A stretch of 64,000 nucleotides of DNA from Tubiluchus corallicola. Lineage: Eukaryota; Priapulida; Priapulimorpha; Priapulimorphida; Tubiluchidae. The notes below the pieces were generated by a model. That model was given only the letters and a program-made list of their open reading frames with translations. It made no database searches and was not told where the DNA came from. The stretch lies in contig JAQGDQ010000204.1 in assembly GCA_030141605.1 (NCBI GenBank), positions 92,501 to 156,500 of the forward strand, written 5' to 3'. The position numbers and the translations under genes are program-made. Shown here piece by piece: positions 38,466 through 50,744 of the stretch (position 1 is the stretch's first letter; each line of letters starts with the position of its first letter).

Positions 38466-41400
38466 ACTCACTCACTCACTCACTCACTCACTCACTCACT
38501 CACTCACTCACTCACTCACTCACTCACTCACTCACTCACTCACTCACACTCACTCACTCACTCACTCACTCACATTCTCCATTTCATTTTTCTTTGAAAT
38601 GAAAATGCATTGTAGGTTAGCACAGTTGCTTTTTAAACAAGGTTCTTTGCAAAGCAAATGATAATAGAGATGTTTCGTTAACAATTCCATAAAGAAAGAT
38701 TTGTGCAGTTCCAGATCAACATAAAAGAATATCATTTTTTGTAGGTATTGTCTGGTTGTGGAGTATATGATGGGTCAGAAGTGCATGAAGCATCAGCGTA
38801 AGTAGACCTACTGAATTTATGTTACCCATGTGATTAATTTAAATGTTATTGAAGTTGTAAATATTACACATCTTTGGCTATAGTAGTGTACATAATACTA
38901 CTATATATTGTAATTTTAAGTATTTTAATCTTACATTAATAAATATCTATCACATCTCACAGGTTAATTAATTTAATGTTACATGTTAGTTTATGTGTGC
39001 TAGTGGAGAAACTGGGTTAATTTTTCACTTCTGTTTAATTTCTTCGCTAATGTAGATTTTGGTTGTTTTTCAAATTTGCATGAATTGATTATTGATAAAC
39101 TGTCATTTGTCGGATTCATTTATACTAGTATATGTTTGTGTCAGAAAGTAAACTGCGGTCAGCATGCTAATAAAGTACTTATTTGTACTTATATCATTTT
39201 TTTAGTTAACAATACTTAATTTAATGCAGTCTTACAGTGACTAAGTTGTATATAAATTATAGTGTTTTAGTACATCTCAGTCGTGGAGGAGCTAACACTC
39301 ACATCTTTGCTCCTGACAAGGAACAGATGCATGTCATTAATCATCTCACAGGCCAACCAGAAGATGGCCAGAAACGGTAACTATAACTTATTAATAATAG
39401 TATGTATTTTAGTGTAGGTATGCATGTAATGGATGTGAAATGAGTTTATATTCTAGAATTAGTAAGTTTAACATTAACAAAGCAATAGAACCTTTTTATA
39501 GATAGGGATATAGATATTAATGCTTGACAGCGATTGTTTTTGTTCGAGTGAATGGCAGCAGGAGAATTCCGTGTAAGTGTTTTATAAAATTAAGCTTGCT
39601 GGTGCTAATTTCTTTTTACCTTCAGCTAAAAACACTACTCGAAACAGTCTGTAGTCTACGGTATTTGATTAGCTAATTTCAAACAGTTATTTTCTAATTA
39701 TTACTAAGACTTTGCTAATCCATTCACTACAATAGGCCTAACAAAGTTTGATGACAGCAATCACTGTGTGAAGTTTATATGCAATAAGTAGAGCCGTGCT
39801 GTTACCACTGAGCTCTAGCCAGTTTATTTCTACAGTTGACAGAGCCGATAAGAAACCAGCTTTAGTTGCCCCAGCCACTCAGTGATGGTAGTCGAACTAG
39901 GCGCCATTTTGCCAGCTGCAAAGATTTTCGCTCTTGCAATAATGACATAACCCTGCGAATCATTGGTTGAAATGTGGCAAACGCATTGCGTATTCGCAGT
40001 CAGAATGTGCATGTGCTGGCAGATACTAAATTTCAGAAATTTTTGAACGAGAAAGCTGGTCAATTTAAAATTAAATACACAAATAGGCAATATTATTCAC
40101 ACTTATGGGATCGTTTTGGTGTTTTGATTCGTCAGTAATTGGGATGAGCCCCACCCAGCCTCTTTTGTAATAATAATAAAAAATTGATCTCTAATTGATC
40201 TCTAATCAATTGAATTTGGACATAAGCTTTTTTCTGTGTTTAAGCAACACGAATTATTTAAGAAATTTGTCTCCATAATTTAGCAGTTAACTAACAATTT
40301 ATCATTTATTTACTTAACAAAAATTCGTAACTTTAGCTGGCTTTGCTGATTTTTTCTTTAAACCAACTCAGCTTGATATAGTGACAACTGACTCAGCTTC
40401 AGCCTCTAGTAATAAATGTGTCTGCTGTATTGGTTTGGAAAACAGAGTGAAAGAACTTTCTTTTGCTAAATTAATACTCAAAAATCGAACTTTAAATTCC
40501 TCAGTGGCTTGCTAACGGTTGTCTATTCGAAGAAATGAAAATAAAGCACTTTGCAAATCCAGTTGTGATTAATTGATCATTATAAAATAGTTAATTGATC
40601 AAACTATTTAATCATTTAGGTGTAGATTACACAGATGTTGCAAATTACAAGAAAATCGCAAATGTAATGTTGCAAAAATCACATAAATTAGATATTAAGC
40701 TTCTTTTAAGCAATCTTAAAATAATAAGCATCTTACAATTACGTATATTGGCCAACTCTGGCATTTAAATCTTACTAGCATCAAACTTTAGGAAAAGATC
40801 ACCGCAATTAAATCAGAAAGCTGGCAACCTAACATTCAGATGGCAAAACAGTTTACTCCTAATGAATTCTGCATATGAACTAATCTAATCATCTAAGTAT
40901 GTACGTAAAGGCTATTAAGTTTAAAAGTAAGCTTCATTCAAGATCTAAAGGCCTAAGAGGTGGCAACACACGACAGTATACACCAACACTGACCCTTAAA
41001 TTGTATACGAAAGGATAGTGCTCTACAGAAGTTTTATGGTCAATATTAACATTCTCTTAAATTTCTTGAACTCTGAAACACAGGTAATTATTAATTTACA
41101 TTTGTGTATCATTTTTCACCTAATCATCCACCATTGTCACATTACTGTGTAATATAACTAAATATAACTAACATTTATATCTATGTTAGTTAAATAGCAT
41201 AATATGCTATTATGAGATTATGTTTTTTGTAAATTCACCAAGTTCAGTTCATTGGACTGCTTGTATTGTTAACAGTGCAGATGAATGTTCCTATCTTTTC
41301 ATCACATTTTTAATTATAGAAATGTACTGGTGGAATCTGCTAGAATAGCCAGAGGTCAAGTAAAGGCATTAGACTTACTTCACGAGAGGGATTTTCATGC

Positions 41401-44400
41401 AGTGATTTTTCCAGGTGGCTTTGGTGCAGCAAAAAATTTGTAAGTTAAATTACTACATGTTATTTTCAACTTCCTTCTTTTTCTGACACAGACAAGAAGC
41501 ATTAGTGTGTAATTTATTCTTCAAAATAATTAGATATTTTTCATACAGTTAGTTAAAAAGCAGTCTTAGTTTGTTTAAGGTTGATGATTCAAGTGAAATA
41601 AACTATTCGGTTAGCACTTGAGTGTGGTGCACTTTTGTCACAATTCTAGGCACTCATTTTAGAAATTCATGATCTTTTGGAATAGTTATAGCTATAATCT
41701 ATTAACAATAATAAGCATTAGTTAAAGTGCATAATTTAAGCTTAAACTAGTTCACGTAGTATTAATGCAGTTCCACACCCTCTCATAAAGTCACTGTCAG
41801 CAAAAAAATTTTCAACATTTTTTTACCTTGTGGTTTGGTTGTTTGACCTTTTGAACCAAGAAACAGTTCAAGACTTACCCAGCCCTATATCCGTTTGCCT
41901 TACCATTAGTGCTTTCCTCAAAATGTCTTGTTTAAACTACTCACTAAAATATGCTGCTTGTCAAGTGTTATAAGTTACTCTAGTTTGCTTGCCTAGATGT
42001 CCTTGCAATATGTTTGATTGGGCTGATGTGGTGTAATTGGTGTTTTAGCCAGGTTTGGATGTGTAAATTTCCTTCTTTATGAGCTAAACTGCAAGGGTAG
42101 TGTAGCAGATAAAAGCTCGGGGAGGCAGTTTCAAAGCGGTCACCCATCTATTTTTGATCAAACTTGATGTTGCTTTTCTTTGGTCATTAAGTACTCACCA
42201 GGAATCAGTTATGCCCAAAAATTTCCCAACATCAGATATTCAGAGTCCTTGTGCTTTACAGTAAGTAAAAATATCTAGAGCTAAGCTATATCTAGAGCAA
42301 GTGTCAGCAATACATTTTCTTCTTGAACTGTAACTTCTATGTTAAACAATACACACAAAATTCCTTAAAAATGACTGGCAAAAATCTATAGGCTAGGCTG
42401 TAAGCACAGCTTCATTAAATTTGTGTATCCCTGTGTGATGTATCAATACTTTATTTCATAAATGACATATTACATACAGAAGTAGTGTCGTGCTGAATAC
42501 ACTAGCATTAATATTTTGTTTATATTCCGTATTGTTGATATGCCATTTTCAGAAGTGGTATAATACCGGATATACTGGTAATTTGTTGCTGTAGCGTAAG
42601 ACTGTACATCTTCAATCCAATTAAGAAGTGGTCTAATCTTTGTGAAGAGGGAAGCACCGTTGCAATATTCGCCTTGTGATATAACTCCAATTAGTTCTTC
42701 TGTAGTTGGCAGCACCAGTGGCCCTCCAGAGTCTCCATAACAAGCAGTAATGTCTGGAGTGTATGAGCAGATTGCAACTGTTTTGTTAACATCTGTACAA
42801 AATCCAGTATCGACAACTGTTGTTGTCAGCTTTTGTAAGTCAGGATGGTATAGCCCTTTTTTCTCATCTGCCTTTATCCTTCCCCACCCTGCTGTAGCGA
42901 CTGTCTCATTCATGTAATTAGAGCTTCGACAAAGTGGTAGTTTAGCAGGCTGAATGTCGTCATCAAATGCAACTTTACGATTCATTCGCACCAGAGCCAC
43001 GTCAGCTTCATGTTTAAAATCATTGCCTTTATTCACAACAGTGGAATTGTAATCAGGATGCATCTTGTAATAGTAAACCCAACGTTCAACCTTTGGTTCA
43101 TCTAATTTGTTGCTTCCTAAATACATCTTAAAATCATGCTCAGTTTCTGCATCAATAACACAGTGTGCTGCAGTTAAAACCCATTTGTTGTTGAGGAGGG
43201 TTCCTCCGCACACTTCCTGACTAGAGAGCAAAATATCTCCTAAACTAGTTTTTTTTTTTCCCAATGAAGTGCCACAATGTAGGGGAATTCTCTATTGTCA
43301 ACATCCTCACCGCCAACAATTCTGGGTTCTGGTAGTACTTTAGGTGGCTCTGAAGAGTTCCTGAGAAATAAGTGGCCAGGTGCTGCTCTTTTTCTTCGAT
43401 TTCAAGCTGCCAAATTATTTAAATGTGTTGCAGCTTTGCTTCCCGACTGACATGTAAGAAAGCAGGACAAGACAATGCAGAATAAGATGACACTTGTTGC
43501 TAAGTTGTGACTCATTTATACTTGCTGTACATAAATTTCAATAAATTTCTGAAACTTTCCGTTAAGTCAGAAGCTGAGAAGCTGGAATTATTCAATATTC
43601 TCCTAGACAATGACATTGTAGCTATAATAAGTTTTTCACACTATGCATTGTTTAAATTCAGTAACATTTAATTTTGGAATCGTCATTTGTGCTTTTTCGT
43701 GGTGGCAGCATCTTGCTAGTTCTTACTGTTTTGGAACAACTTAAAGAGATACTAAACTGTAGAACAACATTAGTTCAGATCAGTTGCTGTATCCTATTAA
43801 AGCGATTTCGTCAAAAAATTTCGAACGATATACTTCACGAACTCCTAAAGAAGAAATTTCGCAGTCAAAAATTCCCAGTTTCACCCTGTGATCAGCTTTC
43901 GGAGGCACTACGCCATCATTGGTGCATTTCTTCCCATGATGCATAAGCTATGATGTCATCTCATCCTCGCGTGTTTGGCCTGGTCAACTAAATACTAGTA
44001 TATGCAGAGAAACGACGCAGTTTTTCACTGTTTATAGGTAACAATACCTGAGCTGACTGCTAAAAATCGACACATACAGTAAACAGCAGGAACACGGAAA
44101 ACAATAGAATAGTTTTACTAATTTTTAAATACTGGGCTGCAAAGCTTTGATGTTCTCTGCTGGGATTCGCATACTTTTTTCATCTTAGCTGTTGACCTTT
44201 AGCCTCTAACAACATTCATACAGTTTTTTGTGATGTAAAAATGTAACCCAATTTACTTTTTTCAAGCCAGCATCCATATTAGCATGTATTAGGTGAAATT
44301 CATAAAGCCATTTATGCAAGAATTTCCCATCATTACATTACTCTCGGCACTCTAATTCCCAGATTTTGGCATGCATAATGAGAAGTAGTAGCCGGCTGGC

Positions 44401-47400
44401 TTATATTCAGTCAATATCAAGAAAGTAATAATAATGACTGAATGTTAAATGTGTGACACGAAATTTAAAACATAGGGAAAAATAAAATATTTTTATTAAA
44501 TCAAGCTTACTGGCACTGTTTTTCAGTGGCGTTGTGAAACGTTCTACACAAAGGGGACAAAGAGCTTAGGAGCGCCCTACCTCCCCTTCCCGTAACTTCC
44601 AGCTAGGGAGTCCGGAAGTTATTTTTCCTCCACTTAAGGCATTTTGGAGGTAGCTCAAAATGAAACTAATTGTAGAATCTACACTGCAGGATCTTAATAA
44701 GTACGAACAGTGCCAATAACTAAAAAATAATTTGCATTTCTGGGCATTTTACTTCTTTCACTTTTTTCCTTTACTTTTTCATATTTTGCCACCCTTACAG
44801 TTATACAAGGGGGCTAGTGCCCTTCGCCTACCCAGTCACAATGTCACTGTTGTTTTTACTTGAACTCTAAATTACTAAGCAAAAGTATCTGACTTCTACT
44901 AAATGATCAGTCAAATTAATTATGTGAAAATTCATCCTAACTGTATATTTTTTATTCATGGATTTTTTTCTTGATTTTATGATACAGCATGTTACAAGTT
45001 CGTATGTATTTGCTAGAAATTGGAATCTTGAAAGCTGGCAAACTGCCAACAGGTACCTCTGCGTCTGACTTTTTATTAACAGTTTAGGTTAAATCTGACT
45101 TATTTCCCAGACTGGCAAAGTAAATTGCGACAATAGTGAAAGTAATGCACGCTCGTTCTTCGAACAATTACACCAACAGAGTATGTTAATTAAATCTTGC
45201 GCCTAATGATTATTACGCGATTGTTTCAAAGTTAACCACAGAATCGAATTCATGACTGTTTCAAAGCTGAGACTATATTATAAATTGCAAAAAAATGAAA
45301 AAAATAATTTAGCGGTACAAGGCTGTCAAAAATGTAAAGAATTTGTTCAAAATGTTGTGTACGAATGACTCAGATGATACATTTCTGATCAGCTGTTTAC
45401 ATATACTCCTACAGCATGCTCCGATGTCAGGACAAGATGACATAATTATTGCGCAAACAGGGCTGCTTGATTAGCTGTTTATTTGTTGATAAAAAACAAG
45501 GCATTATAACTTCCGTGAAGGTTCTCGCATCGTGTAATATCACAATAAGTTGATAAGTTTCGATAACAAATAAATTAAACTCAACTTGTATTACAGTTTA
45601 GAATACCTTTAAGTGCTCCTATGTTATTTTATGTATTAATAAATTAATCTTCAGTCAGTGAGAAAGCTCCTGTACTATTCCTGGGGATAGATCCGTCACT
45701 GTGAATGCTGGTAAAAGACACTTTTAGATGATATTGCACAATTGGAAGACATGGAGGCAAACTGAGCTATTCATCCAGTTGCATTTTATAGAGTGTCTTT
45801 GTTATTACATAAAATCTGACCAAAAACATTAGAGTTTTGCAATACTTAAATTGTGTTTATGCTATTGTGTGCCATATGAGGGCCATTACATTTTTAAAAT
45901 TTGTGCAAACAAGTCTATTGGCCGTATTATTCTTAATAGTATATTTATTTAGGAAATAGAGGAACGTTAGTAAACTTGTATGTTGTTTTGATTTTCTATT
46001 AAATGTTCTTGGATAGTTCGTATTTTTGTTCTGCATAAAGCTTTCAAGAAATGATATTCTCACTTCATTTACTTTTTAGATCAACATTTGCTGTTGATGG
46101 AGCTGATATGTCAGTAGATCAGCAGACAGAACGTGTGCTAAAAGAGTTTCTGGCATCTCGCAAACCAATTGGGTAATTGTTGTTATTGTTGTTGCTGTTG
46201 TTGTTGTTGTTCAGCATATGTACAATAATGTTAGTAGACAACAAACATATACAAACAAAGGTATGAAAGCAATATTAGAGAATGGTTAGTATGTTAGATG
46301 TAGTAGTTTCTTGCAAGATCATAAAATTATTTATTGACAGTACGTTTTACATTTTTTGATTAAAATACACATTTCAATCGTAAGCTAAAATTAAATTAAG
46401 ATTATTTATCTTTATACTTACAACTTCAAATTGAAGTGCTTATTCAACTATGCAAACAGTGTAAGAATCGACTTTTCGTGTTCGAGTTCAGAGTTCGCAG
46501 TTTTAATTGATAAATAAATAGTTATTGCAAATTGGGTTCCACTCTATCGATTTCGAGCACTGATTGTATCCTACAAAAATTTGTATTCCGACATGCTCTG
46601 CCAGGTGATCTAGGATGCGATAACATGAGCTACTGCTTGTCTAAATTACATTTATAATTACTATTGGATTAAGGAAATTCCTGAATGGTATTAAGTGTGT
46701 CTTTAACATTTGTAGTTAAGTAACAGCAAACCTAGTTAGTAAATATCAAAAAATGGCTTCTAAGTTGTATCACTTGCTTGCCATACTGTCACCATCTGTT
46801 ATATTCCTAATGAAAGTAGGCTGTATAAGTCCTATGCATCCAAGTGTAACAATATTTTGTTCTCTACTGAGGTTCAAATCAGAATACCTAATTTTGAGCT
46901 ACTGCTGGGGCTCTGGGTCATAAAACTTTCAATTTATCTAGTCCTCTAAATTTCAAATATAAACTACTCTACGTTTGTCTATAGAGAAAACAAGATTCAC
47001 ATTCTATCGAGACATTGCAGATTGTAATTTATGTACATTTGTAATGGAAATAAATTATAAAGCCTAAAAATTTAATTCTCCTTGGATGCAAACCCAGGAG
47101 TTCTATTTGTTATCTTGCTTAATCCTGTCAAATGCCTCAGATGATTGGCTTCATTTGTGGATTGACTCTTAACAAACATAATGAAAAAATTATGTTTTGG
47201 CACAGAATGTGTTGCATCTCACCGGTGCTTGCTGGGAAAGTTTTTGACAAGTGTACAGTCACGCTGGGCCAGGACACAGAACAAGATGGAAAATGGCCAT
47301 TCGCAGGAGCTGTTAAAGCAATAACAGCAATGGGAGCTGAACATCACAATAAGAATATAGAAATATCCTTTTGATTATGATAAAATAATGATGTTGAATT

Positions 47401-47746
47401 TGATTATGATCAAAGATGAAGTTTGATGTAATAGTTGGCAATGGTGCTTGATTTCTTGTATGTTCCTGGATGAGGCAAGTCATTTAAGGATACCAAAAGG
47501 ACTATTCTTATCTTACCATTTATTGTTGCTTGTATCATAAAGTATCTCACAAATTATAACATTTTAGAATCAGTTTTTTGAGAATGCTTACGATCCTTAA
47601 CTACCTGCCACGGTTGTGTGATAGATGAGAAGCGTTTGATTATGACGACACCTGCGTTCATGTGTGGTACGGCATCATGGCATGAAGTTTATGATGGAAT
47701 TGGAAACATGGTCAATGCTGTTTTACGATTTATCCAGCATCAGTAA
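37949..47746 (+). CDS. GATD3: Glutamine amidotransferase-like class 1 protein, mitochondrial (ES1)
   Basis: Seven exons: 37949-38065, 38745-38797, 39263-39376, 41320-41439, 46080-46172, 47206-47362, 47612-47746; 789 nt, 262 residues, close to the usual ES1 length. The first about 30 residues are rich in Arg, Ser and Leu with no acidic residue, a mitochondrial targeting peptide. The mature domain is DJ-1/PfpI-like: [40 protein letters not shown], then [14 protein letters not shown] with the Cys at the nucleophile-elbow position, [12 protein letters not shown] and [10 protein letters not shown]. Family members are mitochondrial and have been linked to protein deglycation. The first six exons use GT-AG introns except the last intron, which has AT-AC ends. 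Intron 4 is 4.6 kb and contains an antisense protease copy. Confidence 0.93.
38406..38572. repeat. (CT)n-(CACT)n compound microsatellite
   Basis: About 27 CT units run directly into about 28 CACT units with one interruption, in GATD3 intron 1. The Ser/Leu/Thr/His reading frame over it is spurious. Confidence 0.95.
39377..41319. other. GATD3 intron 3
   Basis: About 1.9 kb. A minus-strand segment near 39785-39815 (AGAGCTCAGTGGTAACAGC) resembles a tRNA A box, but no B box follows. Nothing else is recognised. Confidence 0.5.
42470..43515 (-). pseudogene. Chymotrypsin-fold (S1) serine protease copy, antisense in GATD3 intron 4
   Basis: Intronless. An ATG at 43515 starts a hydrophobic signal-like stretch; an in-frame TGA lies about 37 codons on. 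The same frame resumes with RRKRAAPGH and the activation site [16 protein letters not shown] run of 11 A near 43249-43259 then shifts the frame. The catalytic domain follows intact for 264 codons: TAAHC (His), EADVALV (Asp) and YGDSGGP (Ser), with the paired Cys of CGGTL/AHC and ACYGD/EYC. The residue six before the Ser is Thr, not Asp, so trypsin-like specificity is unlikely. The tail extends about 40 residues past the NWI helix. Lack of introns and the two breaks suggest a retrocopy turned pseudogene; an A-run sequencing error would explain only one break. Confidence 0.75.
46176..46213. repeat. (TTG)n microsatellite
   Basis: Interrupted GTT/GCT trinucleotide run just after the GATD3 exon 5 donor. 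Confidence 0.85.
47363..47611 (+). other. U12-type AT-AC intron of GATD3
   Basis: 249-bp intron. The donor is ATATCCTTTT at 47363-47372, matching the U12 AT-AC consensus ATATCCTT. A branch-site match TCCTTAACT lies at about 47594-47602, and the intron ends CCTGCCAC at 47611, putting the branch A about 10 bases before the 3' end, inside the U12 range. Joining at these borders keeps phase 0 and gives the same number of residues as ES1 proteins have between the HH...K and TTPAFMC blocks. No GT donor exists between the last conserved codon and the intronic stop TGA. Confidence 0.85.
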
Positions 47747-50585
47747 AATGCATGGACATAGGTGAAGAGGCTATATTTCATTGTCCTGCCCTGCAATATA
47801 GCCCATGTTGTCTGGTATTACATCTCATACAAGTTTCATCTATCCCGGTTGCTTGCGAACCAAGAAGTGGTTAACGTTTCATTGACAAAATCAGGATGTT
47901 TTTTAAAGTTTATTTTCGTTACGTGTAAACTTGTGTTTTTTTTTAATTTGTTGCATTTTTTAAATTGAGCATTAGTCACATAACTCCATATGATATTATT
48001 GTGAATTGGTGTATCAGCTTTTAATTGCAAAAAGAAAAAAAAGTTGAAATTTTTGAAATTAACATACAATATCATTTGATTTTCTATAATTGTATAACAT
48101 TAAAGGTGAGTCTGTTGTCTTCATCACTGTGCTTGTAAACAGTGTTGTTATTAGTGATTGCTAAGCTAACTGTTATTATAGAAAGGTGTTATGGCATCTA
48201 CTGTGCCATTATTGTTCTTTTTATATAGGCTTCTACCTGCATTACTGAATTAAATAAACATTTGTAGCTGTACCAAAAATATTCAACAACTATGAGCTGA
48301 ATGTTTTTTATCTAGTTTTTTCCTGTTTCATGAGGATTGTGATAAAAAAATTATATAATGATCTGTAGTATGTATGATATTTAGTTCTTCTTTTACAATT
48401 ATGCATACACTTAAAAATACAATTTTTAAAGAGTATTGTTGATGACTTGATGTATTGCAAATAGACGAGATCGGATAATTAAGCACCCTTTAGTGTAAAT
48501 CTGTACATTCAAATTGTGTTTGGCAAGGCAGAAAATCTTTGCCAGAAATTCCAGTTTTCTGCATTTGTTTAAATTTAAATTTGTAATTTATAATAATGAT
48601 TTTTTAGTAATGGCCATGCAGTGGATAAATAGTATAGAATGCCCAGAATTAATAGAATATTATCAATTGCCTTTGATGTAATTTTGTTATTGAAATGACA
48701 ACTTGTCAAGAATTAGGATAATTATTGATCGTAGCCACCTTTGTAAAACAACAATTATTATACCATTATGGTGTATCAAATCTAATATTATTTTACATAT
48801 ATTTTTGTAGTGATTTCATATTATGCACCTGTAATTATTGAGATATGAGCTAAGCTGAAAGCTGTTGCCACTGAATGTTTTTTCGTTCTGTTTTTGGACA
48901 CAGTCCACTTATTTTAGCATGGTGCATATGAACTAAAGTGGTAGCCTTATTAGTCTTCTAGTGCGTATTTGTTAGGCATTGCTGCCGGCCAAAATATTTT
49001 TTGTAGACCTGTTACATACAGTAACTGTTGTTAGATAAAATTATGCTAAATAAAAAACCAAAGGTAACTAGTACCATGTAAACACATTATTTGATACATG
49101 AAATTTTGACTTACTAAAAAAAGTGAATGCGCACAAAATTTGTCTCATGTTAATTCACATATCTTCATGACACATGACATCATAAAATTTTCGTGTCCTT
49201 GAAATTTTTGTGGACATTTTTTTAAATCTATGTGCAAACAGATACAAATAGGTAAACTGTCTGATGCATTAGAGATGTTACAATTTGTCTTTACAGAACT
49301 CTTTTGGAAAAGCTTCCCAGGAGAAAAGGTAAACATGTCTTTAGAGAACTGCTTTGGCAAAGTTCCCCAAGTGAATAGGTAAACAATAAAAGAACGGAGA
49401 GCGCAAAAAGCAAGAATGGCCAAAACCAAAATTTATATAACAAAACTTATTAGTTTTTAGCTACATCATTTATGTAGGCCTACTTGATGACTCTACTGCC
49501 CATGCAAGAATTGATACTAAAGTTGTGCTGATCACTACCAAATTGGGAAGGCGTAACGAACTTTTATAAAGAAAACCAAAATTTAGCACTCTAGTTCAAC
49601 TTTAGGTTAGGCAGTTGATATCAGCATGTTTTGCAAGATACTTTCATTGTCTGTGTTCTTTTGAACTGTTTGGTTTCTATATAAAAAACAACAATATTAA
49701 ATTTTCCACACTATGTTGGGCTGTCATAAGCAGTGGCGACACTGCGAGACATTTTGCAGTCACGTAATGCTTAAACCACACCCAATCGCCTTCAAAGTAC
49801 ACATATTCTCCCGTTTTCTGCCAGATGAAGATTGACTTCCTCAAGTCATGTTGAAAGTTTTTTATTCTTTAAACTGTCAACAGAGATGAAAAACTAGAGC
49901 GCCAGACTCATTCAATTTGTCAGTTTAATTAAGACGAAATGAACTCGTCGTATGAAAAACACATTTCTCCGTACACAGAGCGTGAATCGCGAAACATAAA
50001 GATTTCTCGAATTTTACGTATAAAAATGACTGCGCTATTAACTTAAGTCAAAGCCGTATCATTCTAGATAAGCTGGCTTTGAAAACTCAAAGAAGCGTAA
50101 TTAGCATTATTAAGCGTAAAAATGTTGTATGTGCATAGCTATTTCACATAAATGTGAGAAATATATGTGATAAATGAAGTATAAATTTTAGGAGCAAACC
50201 ATGCACACTCTGACTTATCTCGAAGCAGTAATGTAATTTTGCCACCCGTGCAAACGAAGTTAGCTGGCATATATTATTCAAACGTAGAATTTTATGGCTT
50301 GCTAATGATAGACAATACGTGGGACATTCGTGCTTGCTTTACCTAGTTCGTATACTGTGAGGCAGTCACCTTGCTGTGTACCATAGCACCATGTACACAC
50401 CTTGCACTGTACTGCCTCATTGTACATGGCCATGCAATACTAAGTGCGCGTACAAGGTGAGGCTGAACCATCAAGCTGAGGTTAGCTGGTATTGGAACAA
50501 AAAGCAGTATATGTGGAGATTCATGTCGAGTAACCCCAAGTGTCCCACATTAATATGTGATTTTGAGGATGAAACTTGAAGTTTG
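47747..50585. other. GATD3 3' UTR and intergenic DNA
   Basis: AATAAA at about 48253-48258 may end the GATD3 transcript. A diverged 50-bp tandem duplication lies at 49289-49388 (TTTGGAAAAGCTTCCC versus TTTGGCAAAGTTCCCC). No gene is supported; the frames at 49145-49429 and 50376-50579 have no family features. Confidence 0.5.
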
Positions 50586-50744
50586 TGTATTATTATTTGA
50601 TTTGATTTAATATTTTATTTCAAACTTTACAAAGTTCATATACACATCACAAATTAATACAAATAATACAATAAATCATGACACACAACAATAACCCAAA
50701 TAACAATTAATATAACAAGATATAACAAACTACGCCACTGACGC

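Noticed and set aside
38300-38602. 100-codon Ser/Leu/Thr/His frame
   Set aside because: It is a translation of the CT/CACT microsatellite within a GATD3 intron.
43674-43946. 90-codon frame upstream of the protease copy
   Set aside because: No recognisable family; Lys/Arg-rich stretches look like chance in a repeat-like sequence.
47584-47625. GT-AG reading of the last GATD3 intron using TGATAG as acceptor
   Set aside because: No GT or GC donor exists between the last conserved codon and the intronic stop, and the AT-AC model fits phase and length exactly.
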